Position numbers and translations under genes: made by a program | Part shown: positions 1 to 6,854 of the stretch, one piece after another | Layout of the letters: each line of letters opens with the position of its first letter | Position numbering within the stretch: the first letter of the stretch is position 1 | From: Syntrophomonadaceae bacterium | Lineage (GTDB): Bacteria > Bacillota_D > Dethiobacteria > DTU022 | Direction of reading: 5' to 3' | NCBI GenBank assembly: GCA_003551865.1 | Contig: PUNU01000193.1 | Coordinates: forward strand, 1 to 8,398 | Length of the DNA: 8,398 nucleotides | Notes under the pieces: generated by a model | What the model was told of the DNA's origin: nothing | Databases searched by the model: none | The model's input: only the letters and a program-made list of their open reading frames with translations

Positions 1-180
1 CCCGGCGCGCTCCATATAAAGCGCGCTGTAGGCCGGCCCGCTCCCCTGTCGGTGGTAAGAGGACCGGGGCGAGACCTGCAAACCTGGGTGTCAAATGCCG
101 GGGCCGTCCGGGGAAGCCCGCAGACGAGCCGTGACAATTCCCGGCGAGCGATCCATGAGCTGCGGCTTGCAACAGCTGTG
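1..180 (+). ncRNA. Candidate structured RNA, family not identified
   Basis: This G+C-rich stretch has no convincing reading frame and may continue left of the window. Several helices can be drawn. GCGCGC at 5-10 pairs with 21-26. CUCCCCUGUC at 41-50 pairs with 62-73, with single-base bulges and the purine-rich loop GGUGGUAAGAG. CCGG(G)GAA at 108-115 pairs with UUCCCGG at 138-144. AGCUG/CAGCU forms a small hairpin near 158-177. When read on the plus strand the unpaired segments are rich in A and G, as in structured RNAs, which is why that strand is preferred. It would then be convergent with leuA. No terminator is visible at its end. I could not match it to RNase P, tmRNA, SRP RNA, 6S or a riboswitch class I know. 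The raiA RNA and a group II intron fragment are untested alternatives. Confidence 0.33.
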
Positions 181-231
181 AATTAAAAACAGATCAGACT
201 TAATTGAGAGGCCACTAGTTACTCCCGATGT

Positions 232-1779
232 CTAGTTACACCCGTTTAGCCTGACCAGCTTGTTCAGGCCGTTAAGATATGCTTTTACACTGGCCTCGAT
301 TATGTCGGTGCTGGTGCCGCGCCCGGTTATAGTGCGGTCCTGATAGGACATCTCGACCTGGACTTCACCCAGGGCATCACGTCCGTGGGTTACGGCATTC
401 AGGCGGTAACTTTCCAGGCCGATGCTCAAACCCGTGATCTTGTTGATCGCGTTGTAGGCGGCGTCGATCGGCCCGGATCCGACCGCAACTTCTTCAAAAG
501 TGCTTTCGTCACCGCGCTTGAGGCGGATAATTGCCGCCGGGATGCTTTCACTGCCGCTTATAGTCTGCAGGTAATCAAGAATATATTTAGGATCGCTTGA
601 AGAAAGGTGGTCCAGGACCAGGGCTTCAAGGTCTTCGGGATATACCTCTTTCTTTTTATCGGCCAGTTCGACAAAGTGTTTATAAATCACTTCGAGTTGA
701 TCATCAGTGAGAGAAAAGCCCAGTGTTTTTAGCTGATCAAGAACCGCATGCCGGCCCGAACGGGCGGTAAGGCTCATCTGGGCCGCTTTGCCGCCGATCA
801 GTTCAGCATCAATGATTTCGTACGTCTCTTTATTTTTCAGTACCCCATCCTGGTGGATGCCGGAGGAGTGGGCAAAAGCGTTAAGCCCGACCACTGCCTT
901 GTTGACCGGAACCGAGATGCGGGTCAGCTTGCTAACCAGGCGGCTGGTCCTGTAGATCTCGGCAAAGTTGAGGTCGGTGTAATAAGGAAAATGGTTTTGG
1001 CGGATCCGCAGAGCCACGGCTATCTCTTCTAAAGCGGCATTGCCGGCCCGCTCGCCAATACCGTTAATGTTGCATTCGATCTGGCGGGCCCCGTTTTTGA
1101 CCGCTTCCAGGGAGTTGGCCACGGCCAGGCCGAGATCATTGTGGCAGTGAACACTGAGGGTTACCTTATCCATGCCGGCCACATTTTCACGAAGGCGCCG
1201 GATCATCGCTCCAAATTCCTCCGGAATGGCATAACCCACGGTATCGGGAATATTGATTACCGTAGCGCCGGCCTTGATTACCGCTTCGAGCAGTTCATAG
1301 AGGTACTCTTCCCGGGCCCTGGTGGCATCCTCAGGAGAATATTCGACATCTTCCACGTATCGGCGGGCATATTTGACCGCATCGACACCCTGCTCCAGCA
1401 GCTGCTTTGGGTCTTTTTTAAGCTTATGCTGCATGTGGATGTCGGAAGCGCCCAGAAAGACATGGAGGCGGGGCTTTTCTGCATCCTTAATCGATTCCCA
1501 GGCTATGTCGATATCGTCTTTGACCGCCCGGGCAAGGGCACAGATGCTCGGGCCTTTGACCTCGCCGGCAATGGCCTGAACGGCTTTCATTTCACCGGGA
1601 GAAGAGACCGGGAAGCCGGCTTCAATCACGTCCACGTTCAACCTGGCCAGCTGACGGGCCACCTCGAGCTTCTCCCCGAAGCTTAAGCGAGCACCGGGAG
1701 TTTGCTCACCGTCACGCAAAGTGCTGTCAAACAGATAAACTTTTTCTTCCTGTTCCGGTTTTTTCGTTTTCTTAACCAC
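232..1779 (-). CDS. leuA: 2-isopropylmalate synthase
   Basis: This cytosolic enzyme catalyses the first committed step of leucine biosynthesis: 2-oxoisovalerate and acetyl-CoA condense to 2-isopropylmalate. The 515-residue length is normal for the family. The N-terminal TIM barrel (about 13-280) shows LRDGEQTPGA at 21-30, HCHNDLGLAVANS at 211-223 and the GIGERAGNAALEE signature near 240-252. D23, H211, H213 and N247 are the expected metal ligands. GIHQDGVLKNKETYEI lies near 307-322. The C-terminal part (about 390-515), with GSGPIDAAYNAI, is the regulatory domain that binds leucine in characterised homologues. The start is GTG at 1777-1779, with GGAGGG (1786-1791) six bases upstream. The gene is preceded by a leucine T-box leader, so expression should rise when tRNA-Leu is uncharged. 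No leuBCD or ilv gene is adjacent in the window. Homocitrate or citramalate synthase are related alternatives, but the length, motifs and leucine T-box favour LeuA. Confidence 0.96.
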   Translation of the reverse strand: MVKKTKKPEQEEKVYLFDSTLRDGEQTPGARLSFGEKLEVARQLARLNVDVIEAGFPVSSPGEMKAVQAIAGEVKGPSICALARAVKDDIDIAWESIKDAEKPRLHVFLGASDIHMQHKLKKDPKQLLEQGVDAVKYARRYVEDVEYSPEDATRAREEYLYELLEAVIKAGATVINIPDTVGYAIPEEFGAMIRRLRENVAGMDKVTLSVHCHNDLGLAVANSLEAVKNGARQIECNINGIGERAGNAALEEIAVALRIRQNHFPYYTDLNFAEIYRTSRLVSKLTRISVPVNKAVVGLNAFAHSSGIHQDGVLKNKETYEIIDAELIGGKAAQMSLTARSGRHAVLDQLKTLGFSLTDDQLEVIYKHFVELADKKKEVYPEDLEALVLDHLSSSDPKYILDYLQTISGSESIPAAIIRLKRGDESTFEEVAVGSGPIDAAYNAINKITGLSIGLESYRLNAVTHGRDALGEVQVEMSYQDRTITGRGTSTDIIEASVKAYLNGLNKLVRLNGCN

Positions 1780-1810
1780 GGCAATCCCTCCATTTGCATA
1801 AACCCAATCT

Positions 1811-1847
1811 AAAATAAAAAACCTTCGCCAAAGAGACGAAAGTTTTT
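1811..1847 (-). terminator. Intrinsic terminator of the leuA T-box leader
   Basis: On the minus strand AAAAACUUUCG (1847-1837) pairs with CGAAGGUUUUU (1827-1817) across a nine-base loop, with one G-U pair. A U-rich run continues to 1811. The hairpin sits just downstream of the T-box sequence, between the leader and the leuA start, as expected for the competing terminator of an attenuator. Confidence 0.8.
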
Positions 1848-2081
1848 ATTCGTGGTACCACTCTTCTTGCCGGCAAGACCACTACCGACCGCTCATTAGA
1901 ATAACGGAAAGCCTCCGTCCAAGCCTACTTTTAACCGTCTTTACCGGTCAATTTCGGTTGGCAGCTCACGGATGAGTTCACAGGTGAGGTCATGCCGCCT
2001 TTCACCGACCGGCGGCTCTCTGACAATGGCCGACCCTGCTACTTGTTCCGTTCATTGCCTGTACAGTCTAATAGTAACTTG
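1811..2081 (-). promoter_or_regulatory. Leucine-specific T-box leader
   Basis: The roughly 270-nt leader reads on the minus strand from a predicted start near 2081. Stem I can be built. GGCA and ACGGA near its 5' end pair with UCCGU and UGCC on the far side. Inside the stem, AGUA (2043-2040) faces GAA-CUC-A, forming a specifier loop with the codon CUC (1976-1974), which is leucine. Above it CAGG/CCUG and GUC/GAC pair, and a GCCGCC/GGCGGC apical hairpin spans about 2016-1994. The conserved T-box sequence AGAGUGGUACCACGA lies at 1864-1850. Its UGGU would pair with an ACCA 3' end, matching the A discriminator of tRNA-Leu. Uncharged tRNA-Leu should stabilise the antiterminator and allow leuA transcription; charged tRNA should favour the terminator. 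The same CUC specifier is known from leucine T-boxes of other Bacillota. Confidence 0.93.
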
Positions 2082-2087
2082 CCTGTT

Positions 2088-2116
2088 AGATTACCGAATC
2101 CCATCCGTTTTGTCAA
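2088..2116 (-). promoter_or_regulatory. Sigma-A type promoter of the T-box/leuA transcript
   Basis: On the minus strand a perfect TTGACA (2116-2111) is followed after 17 bases by TAATCT (2093-2088), a 4/6 match to TATAAT. The predicted start near 2081 lies just upstream of Stem I of the T-box, which supports the assignment. Confidence 0.75.
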
Positions 2117-2187
2117 GCATTTTTTTACGAATTTTAACCCTGTTTTGGAATTATCGGGCCTGGTTTTCAATAAAGTACCGATTATAC

Positions 2188-2216
2188 TTGACAAATTAAG
2201 AATATTCCTTCAGAAT
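2188..2216 (+). promoter_or_regulatory. Possible promoter of the tyrosine recombinase gene
   Basis: TTGACA at 2188-2193 is separated by 17 bases from CAGAAT at 2211-2216 (4/6 match to the -10 consensus). It points toward the recombinase gene, leaving a leader of about 70 nt. It is divergent from the leuA promoter, with about 70 bp between the two -35 boxes. Confidence 0.45.
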
Positions 2217-2265
2217 GTACACATAGCCCACCGACTGCATTTACCACGCTTTAGTACCGGGTTAT

Positions 2266-2282
2266 AAAAATATGGTATTTTT
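2266..2282. repeat. Short inverted repeat upstream of the recombinase start
   Basis: AAAAATA (2266-2272) and TATTTTT (2276-2282) are perfectly complementary across a TGG spacer. The repeat ends directly before GGATGAG, the only ribosome-site-like sequence ahead of the ATG at 2295. It could be an operator or a weak RNA hairpin affecting translation. It is so A+T-rich that chance is also possible. Confidence 0.3.
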
Positions 2283-2294
2283 GGATGAGATAAA

Positions 2295-3386
2295 ATGCCG
2301 AACCTTAAACGTGCACCTTCAGCATTAAACACCTACGAACAGCTGTCACTTTTAAGGCAGCCCAACCCCGGAGTTCCCACAGGACTGCGCAACCTTTGCA
2401 TCATCAGCCTGATGCTAAAGCTTGGCCTGCGGGTAAACGAGATTATAAACCTAAAAGACAGCGACATAGATTGGCAAAAAGGTGAAATCTATGTCCGACG
2501 AAGCGGGGCTGCATTAGATCGCACCCTAAGAGTGGGGGAGGCCGAGCTGTTTCTGCTCAAACGCTGGCTGCAAACCAAACCCAAGGGCACAGAGCTTTTA
2601 TTTACGACCCTCAAAGGCGAGCCGCTTAAAGACCGTTACATCAGGGAAATGACCAAGCGTCTGGCCCGCAAAGCCGGTATAGCAAAAGATGTTTACCCGC
2701 ACTTGCTGCGTGTTACCTTTGCCGTAGATTTCATGCGCGAGACCGGGGACTTAAAACTGCTCCAGCATGCTTTAGGCCACCGTGACCTCACGGCAACCCA
2801 GGGATATGCCCGTCTATTCCTGGAACAGTCAAGGTTTCCATATATTACCGGTTTTTATGAGCACTACAGCGGTATGCCGCTTAATTATCACCGGCAGCAT
2901 TCTGAAAGCGGTCAATATCAGGAGCGGTCGGCGGAGGCAGACCATTTTAAAAAAGGGGAAGAGCATAAAGAAAACGCTTTGAGCAGTCCTGCCGAAAATG
3001 TTGCAGCATTATCCTTCAACAGCTCCATAAAAAACGGGGTAGAGGAAGAGGAGGAGCACCAGGCAAAAGAAACAGGCGGAGAAACGGATGGTCGGAAGGA
3101 GGAAGGGGCCGCATTTAAAGAAAAAAGCGAGTTCGAAACGACAAAAACTCCGGGAAAAGTTCACAAAACCTTCGAGAAAGACGACAAAGAAGAAGCAGAA
3201 GAAACGGTAAGCGCATGCAAAGCACAGCCCTTAAGGACCGGCACCGGTGCAGAGAGCGAGGAAAAAGTGCCGATTCCGCCATTGAAGTGCAGCGGCTGCA
3301 ATTATATTTTGCGTTACAAGGAAAACTGCCCCCAGTGCGGCACCGCTTTTGAAACCACCCTAAAACACTGGCGCAGCAACATTTAA
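2295..3386 (+). CDS. Tyrosine recombinase (catalytic domain only) with C-terminal zinc ribbon
   Basis: This is a site-specific DNA strand-exchange enzyme of the phage-integrase/Xer superfamily, 363 residues long. Residues about 10-195 form the catalytic domain. R46 (GLRVNEI), H136-x-x-R139 (HLLR), H162 (ALGH) and the nucleophile Y171 (QGYARL) are all present. The usual beta-hairpin lysine is not obvious in EIYVRRSGAALDRTLRV; an arginine stands near the place. There is no N-terminal SAM-like core-binding domain, and no frame upstream resembles one, because that DNA is the leuA leader. Residues about 200-328 are a charged, low-complexity linker rich in E, K and G. It ends in a zinc ribbon with C332, C335, C345 and C348. 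The start at 2295 follows a weak GGATGAG. Its role is unknown. FimB/FimE-type invertases also lack the N-terminal domain, but they have no such tail. No attachment site or mobile-element partner is visible. Confidence 0.82.
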   Translation: MPNLKRAPSALNTYEQLSLLRQPNPGVPTGLRNLCIISLMLKLGLRVNEIINLKDSDIDWQKGEIYVRRSGAALDRTLRVGEAELFLLKRWLQTKPKGTELLFTTLKGEPLKDRYIREMTKRLARKAGIAKDVYPHLLRVTFAVDFMRETGDLKLLQHALGHRDLTATQGYARLFLEQSRFPYITGFYEHYSGMPLNYHRQHSESGQYQERSAEADHFKKGEEHKENALSSPAENVAALSFNSSIKNGVEEEEEHQAKETGGETDGRKEEGAAFKEKSEFETTKTPGKVHKTFEKDDKEEAEETVSACKAQPLRTGTGAESEEKVPIPPLKCSGCNYILRYKENCPQCGTAFETTLKHWRSNI

Positions 3387-3512
3387 GACTGCCGTCAGGC
3401 GGGGGGGAGGGGGAAGGGTAAATATTTTTTTATAGATATTTTACTTCCGATAATATATCTTATGTCAACTAATGCGGATCCTGGTAAAATTACCCTGTAT
3501 AGAGTTCGTAGC
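3387..3512. other. Convergent intergenic region: G-tract and weak hairpin
   Basis: Just after the recombinase stop, 3401-3418 carries G-runs of 7, 5 and 3, which can supply four GGG tracts with very short loops (quadruplex-capable on the plus strand). Beyond it, GTAAATAT (3418-3425) pairs with ATATTTTAC (3436-3444) with one bulge, and GGAA/TTCC can extend the stem outside. A run of T lies in the loop rather than after the stem, so this is at best a weak terminator for the two convergent genes. GGTAA/TTACC at 3483-3494 is a further small inverted repeat. Confidence 0.3.
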
Positions 3513-4286
3513 TCAAAAACTTTTAATAAAATTATAGGTGCGCTCAAATAACAGTGCCCGATCGTAGTCCATGGTTACCAGGTGGCCCGACTGCGGACAA
3601 AGCAGTGTTTCCACTTCGGCCGGATCCAATTCTGCAGCGAAAACATCGAGGTTTCCCGGCGGCACGGTCCGATCCTGTCCGCCGTGGGCAGCCAGAACCG
3701 GCACCTTTACCTGTGAAAGCCTGCTGCGTACGATATCTTTTAGCTCCACCAGCGAAACTACAGCTTTCACCGGGGTGCGATCGTAACAAATTATCTTTTC
3801 ACGACCTTCCGGATCATTGATATCATAGGCAATCGGTTTGTCAAAACGATATATTTTCCCGGCGAACGTATGTTTAACAAGGGGCAGAAATAACGATATT
3901 TTCCAGTTTCTTAAGTAAAGTGCCGATCCAATCGATATTACGCCCTTAATGTCTTTCGCCGCTTCTTCTTCGCCGGCCATGTAAAGCGATAACAGACCCC
4001 CGACCGACTGTCCGCACAGGAAAATCGGCCCGCTTATGCGGCTCGTTAAGATGTCCAACCCCTCCATGGCCGACTGCAGCCACTCTTTCCAATCTGCTGC
4101 ATCAATTAAATCTTCCGGTCTTGTCCCGTGCCCGGCCAGCAGGGGAGCGTGAACAGAAATATCCCTGTTGGCCAGGTATTCACCCAGCTCTCTCATTTCC
4201 GCCGGTGAGCTGGTAAGGCTGTGCAGTAAGAGGCACCCCTCTCCCCCACTCCAAATTGTAAATGGTTCTGCTCCGCTCATATGCAT
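3513..4286 (-). CDS. Alpha/beta hydrolase, carboxylesterase or monoacylglycerol-lipase type
   Basis: This is a predicted cytoplasmic serine hydrolase acting on short- to medium-chain esters or monoacylglycerols; the substrate is not known. The preferred start is ATG at 4284-4286, with GGTGGAG (4294-4300) seven bases upstream, giving 257 residues, close to Est30-type carboxylesterases. A GTG at 4355 would add 23 residues but has no ribosome site. On the 257-residue numbering, the nucleophile elbow is GQSVG with S94. D205 (HGGQDRTVPP) and H235 (SGHLVTMD) complete the triad. APLLAGHG at 47-54 is typical of the group. The oxyanion-hole region reads LLLHSLTSSP, whereas relatives usually have HG in LLLHGFTGSP; here the glycine is replaced by S23. 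There is no signal peptide. It is divergent from the lipoprotein gene and convergent with the recombinase gene. Confidence 0.85.
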   Translation of the reverse strand: MHMSGAEPFTIWSGGEGCLLLHSLTSSPAEMRELGEYLANRDISVHAPLLAGHGTRPEDLIDAADWKEWLQSAMEGLDILTSRISGPIFLCGQSVGGLLSLYMAGEEEAAKDIKGVISIGSALYLRNWKISLFLPLVKHTFAGKIYRFDKPIAYDINDPEGREKIICYDRTPVKAVVSLVELKDIVRSRLSQVKVPVLAAHGGQDRTVPPGNLDVFAAELDPAEVETLLCPQSGHLVTMDYDRALLFERTYNFIKSF

Positions 4287-4379
4287 GGCATTGCTCCACC
4301 CCCGGTTAATTAATTTGTTTTGTGACATTCGTAAATACGCCAGGAATAATTTCACGTCATGTTTAAGCTTTTTCTTTAC

Positions 4380-4388
4380 TGGTATAAT
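4380..4388 (+). promoter_or_regulatory. Extended -10 promoter upstream of the BPL_N lipoprotein gene
   Basis: TGGTATAAT is a perfect TGn-TATAAT extended -10 element. No good -35 box lies 16-18 bases upstream, which extended -10 promoters tolerate. The predicted start near 4395 gives a leader of about 100 nt before the GTG at 4495. Confidence 0.5.
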
Positions 4389-4494
4389 AATATTACAGAT
4401 TAGCGACGACTTTTTAAAATACTCCGGCCTTACAGGCTGTAATCACATGCCCTTTATCGACATGCATAGGGCTGACACGGGAGGTTTAAAAACG

Positions 4495-5403
4495 GTGTCT
4501 AAAAAATACCTGACAGCGGCGGCATTTTCATTTTTAATATTATTCGCAGCATTTTTAGCAATCTCCTGCCTGAAAGACGCAGAGGAACATCCGGCTGAAG
4601 AAAAAGCAAGATCAACGGAGCCGACAACTGAAGAAAAACCGCCTTTTGACGGCGTAAATAATAACACAAGCGCAGTTGAACCCGAAGAAGAAGAAAAGGA
4701 AACAGAAGTTGAACAGATGAAAATTGGCGTGTATTCGGGTGAAGGCAGTTGGGAAGTCAATATCCGGGCGGCAAATAACTTTTTAGATCATCACGAACTC
4801 CAGTGGTCCTCTTTTGACCGGGAAAATCTCGAAAACCTCAACTTAAATGAGCATTTTGACCTGATCTGGTTTCCCGGTGGTTTTGCCGCCGAATACAAAA
4901 ATTATATCACCGATCATGAAAATATCCGCTCGTTCGTAGAAGAAGGCGGCGCCTTTGTCGGCACCTGCGCCGGCGCTTATTATGCCGCCGATATCCTCAA
5001 ATGGCACGGCAGCGACTATGAATACCCGCTTAAATTATTCGACGGCCGGGCAATCGGCCCGCTGGCCGGACTGGTTGCCTGGGGCGACACCGCCGCTGTT
5101 GAACTGGAAAATAAGCATCCTGCCAATAAAGGATTTGATCGCTCGCTTGATATGTACTATTTTGACGGCCCCTATTTCGAACCTTACGAGGACATTTCTG
5201 TAGAGGTCCTGGCCCGTTATGAGGTCAACGCCGAACCGGCGGTAATTGCCGGCCGCTACGGATCCGGGAAATTTTTTTTAAAAGGGCCGCACCCGGAAAT
5301 GGGCGGTATTTCAGCCAATTCTCAGGATTACGACAGCGAAGGCGGCAGAGGGGCGCAGTGGCCCTGGCTCTATTCCGCTCTGAGCTGGTTTGCCGCCTGG
5401 TAA
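4495..5403 (+). CDS. Lipoprotein with BPL_N / glutamine-amidotransferase-like domain
   Basis: The predicted surface lipoprotein has 302 residues. The start is GTG at 4495-4497, preceded by GGGAGG (4479-4484) with a ten-base spacer. Upstream in-frame ATGs lack ribosome sites and run into the divergent esterase gene. Residues 1-25 form a signal peptide (KK, then a hydrophobic stretch) ending AISC, with C25 as the likely lipidated cysteine. Residues about 26-74 are an acidic, proline- and threonine-containing linker. From about 75 the protein resembles the BPL_N domain, a class I amidotransferase fold. It shows a KIGVYSGEGS start, WFPGGFAAEY at 125-134 and the elbow GTCAGAYY with C158. The family name comes from the N-terminal part of some fungal and plant biotin ligases; its reaction is not established. 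Here the domain is outside the cell and no biotin-ligase catalytic part is present. CapA and a glycosyltransferase follow, suggesting an envelope role. Confidence 0.8.
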   Translation: MSKKYLTAAAFSFLILFAAFLAISCLKDAEEHPAEEKARSTEPTTEEKPPFDGVNNNTSAVEPEEEEKETEVEQMKIGVYSGEGSWEVNIRAANNFLDHHELQWSSFDRENLENLNLNEHFDLIWFPGGFAAEYKNYITDHENIRSFVEEGGAFVGTCAGAYYAADILKWHGSDYEYPLKLFDGRAIGPLAGLVAWGDTAAVELENKHPANKGFDRSLDMYYFDGPYFEPYEDISVEVLARYEVNAEPAVIAGRYGSGKFFLKGPHPEMGGISANSQDYDSEGGRGAQWPWLYSALSWFAAW

Positions 5404-5416
5404 CATTCGCATCTTG

Positions 5417-5425
5417 TGTTATAAT
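5417..5425 (+). promoter_or_regulatory. Possible extended -10 promoter before the capA-like gene
   Basis: TGTTATAAT in the 57-bp gap after the lipoprotein gene is again a perfect TGn-TATAAT element without a clear -35 box. It could give the capA-like and glycosyltransferase genes transcription of their own, in addition to read-through from 4380. Confidence 0.45.
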
Positions 5426-5460
5426 TGGAGCAGCATTCTTGGAGGGATGGTGAGCTTTTT

Positions 5461-6786
5461 ATGCGCCGTATTTATTTTTTTGCTCTAATTCTTATCGTGG
5501 TGGCCCTGGCTTTTACCATCGGCATGAGGGCAGGCGAACTGTATCCTCCCAATATCCTGTTTGGCGGACCGGAACCGGATACGATAGAACCTTTTGACGA
5601 GAAAACCGCAGACTCCGGGACACCGGAACATGAAGCGGAAGAAAAGCCCGAACCCGACCTGCGGACTGTAAATATGATTGTAGCCGGTGATATCACCGCT
5701 CATGTTCCCCAGATTAACCAGGCCCATATCGGGGAAGACCGGTATGATTTCAGCCCCAGCTTTGAAATAATCGCCCCCTACCTGAAAGAAGCCAATCTGG
5801 CGGTCGGTGACCTGGAGACAGCCCAGGCCGGTCCCGAAATCACTTTTTGGGGCTACAGCGGCTATACCGGCTACCCCCTGTTCAACGCTCCGCAGGAGTT
5901 TTCGGAAGCCCTGCGCGGCGCCGGATTTGACCTTTTCACTATGGCCAACAACCACAGCCTGGACCGGGGATACGAAGGATTGATGGAATCTTTATCACAT
6001 GTCCGCAATCTCGGTATAAAAACTTTCGGCGCTTATAAAAGCTGGGAAGAGCGCGACAATCCCCTTACCGTCGAAGAAGACGGCATCAAGATCGCTTTTA
6101 TCGGTTATACTTACTGCACCAACGGCATTCCCATTCCCGAAGGGCATGAATACTGCGTCAATCTAACCCAGGACTTTAACGATATAACCCCGGTAATCGA
6201 AGATATTAAAACTGCCAGGGAACAAGGAGCCGACCTGGTAGCGGTCTTTCCTCACTGGGGCAACATGTACGTCAGTGAACCACAGCCCCAGCGCCTGCGC
6301 GATGCCGCCGCCGAAATGGCCTCCGCCGGGGCCGATTTGATCATGGGGGCACACCCTCACTTTATTCAACCCATTGAATGGTTTTTCAATGAAGAAGACG
6401 GCTCGGAACGCGCCACCCTGGGAGCATATTCGCTGGGCAATTTTATCTCCAACCAGCATTATCCACACAACCCGTCACCTTTTGTAGAATACGGTCTTTT
6501 ACTTGATGTTGAACTCACGAAAAACATGGATACCGGGGATTCCTGGATCAGCGGCGTCGATTACGAAATAACCTGGGTCCACCGCGACTGGCGCCACCGT
6601 ATCCTGCCTCTTTCCGATGTATTTGCCGCCCCTCCGGAAGAATACAATTTAAACCGTTCAAAAGTCGATGAGCTGGAAACCTGGTACCACCGCAATGTCG
6701 AAGTAGTTGAAATGTATGGACATTCCGCGGACAAAAAACGCGCCATGGAAATTTCTGATACTTATTTTCGGGAAGCCCGTGAATAA
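5461..6786 (+). CDS. CapA-family membrane-anchored metallophosphoesterase-like protein
   Basis: The family is named after CapA (PgsA) of poly-gamma-glutamate capsule synthesis, but many members occur without capBC, as here, and have unknown substrates. From ATG 5461 the protein has 441 residues. The ribosome site is GGTGAG (5449-5454), six bases upstream. An in-frame TTG at 5425 would add 12 residues but overlaps the -10 box. Residues about 2-22 form a single hydrophobic anchor, so the catalytic part should be extracellular. Residues 36-68 are an acidic, proline-rich linker much like that of the preceding lipoprotein. The catalytic domain carries the family motifs in order: VAGDI at 74-78, GDLET at 116-120, ANNHSLDRG at 162-170, PHWGN at 264-268, GAHPHFIQ at 296-303 and SLGNFIS at 324-330. 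All expected metal-binding D, N and H residues appear intact. The tail after about 380 is not assigned. It sits 57 bp after the lipoprotein gene and 68 bp before the glycosyltransferase gene. Confidence 0.88.
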   Translation: MRRIYFFALILIVVALAFTIGMRAGELYPPNILFGGPEPDTIEPFDEKTADSGTPEHEAEEKPEPDLRTVNMIVAGDITAHVPQINQAHIGEDRYDFSPSFEIIAPYLKEANLAVGDLETAQAGPEITFWGYSGYTGYPLFNAPQEFSEALRGAGFDLFTMANNHSLDRGYEGLMESLSHVRNLGIKTFGAYKSWEERDNPLTVEEDGIKIAFIGYTYCTNGIPIPEGHEYCVNLTQDFNDITPVIEDIKTAREQGADLVAVFPHWGNMYVSEPQPQRLRDAAAEMASAGADLIMGAHPHFIQPIEWFFNEEDGSERATLGAYSLGNFISNQHYPHNPSPFVEYGLLLDVELTKNMDTGDSWISGVDYEITWVHRDWRHRILPLSDVFAAPPEEYNLNRSKVDELETWYHRNVEVVEMYGHSADKKRAMEISDTYFREARE

Positions 6787-6854
6787 TCGGGCCATGATTG
6801 GCCTTCCGGCGGCAAACAACCACCGCCGTCATTTTCTGGAGGTGTTTAAAAAAG

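Noticed and set aside
1141..1686. Plus-strand frame of 181 residues inside leuA
   Set aside because: It is the opposite-strand shadow of a well-conserved leuA and resembles no protein I know.
1992..2267. Plus-strand frame of 91 residues that might supply the missing recombinase N-terminal domain
   Set aside because: It is antisense to the T-box leader, does not resemble a core-binding domain and would need a frame change to join 2295.
3463..3468. TTGACA on the minus strand between recombinase and esterase genes
   Set aside because: The nearest -10-like sequence (TAAAAT) is 19 bases away and the transcript would only run antisense to the recombinase gene.
4168..4494. N-terminal extension of the BPL_N lipoprotein frame
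   Set aside because: It overlaps the divergent esterase gene, lacks a ribosome site and would bury the signal peptide; GTG 4495 explains the protein better.
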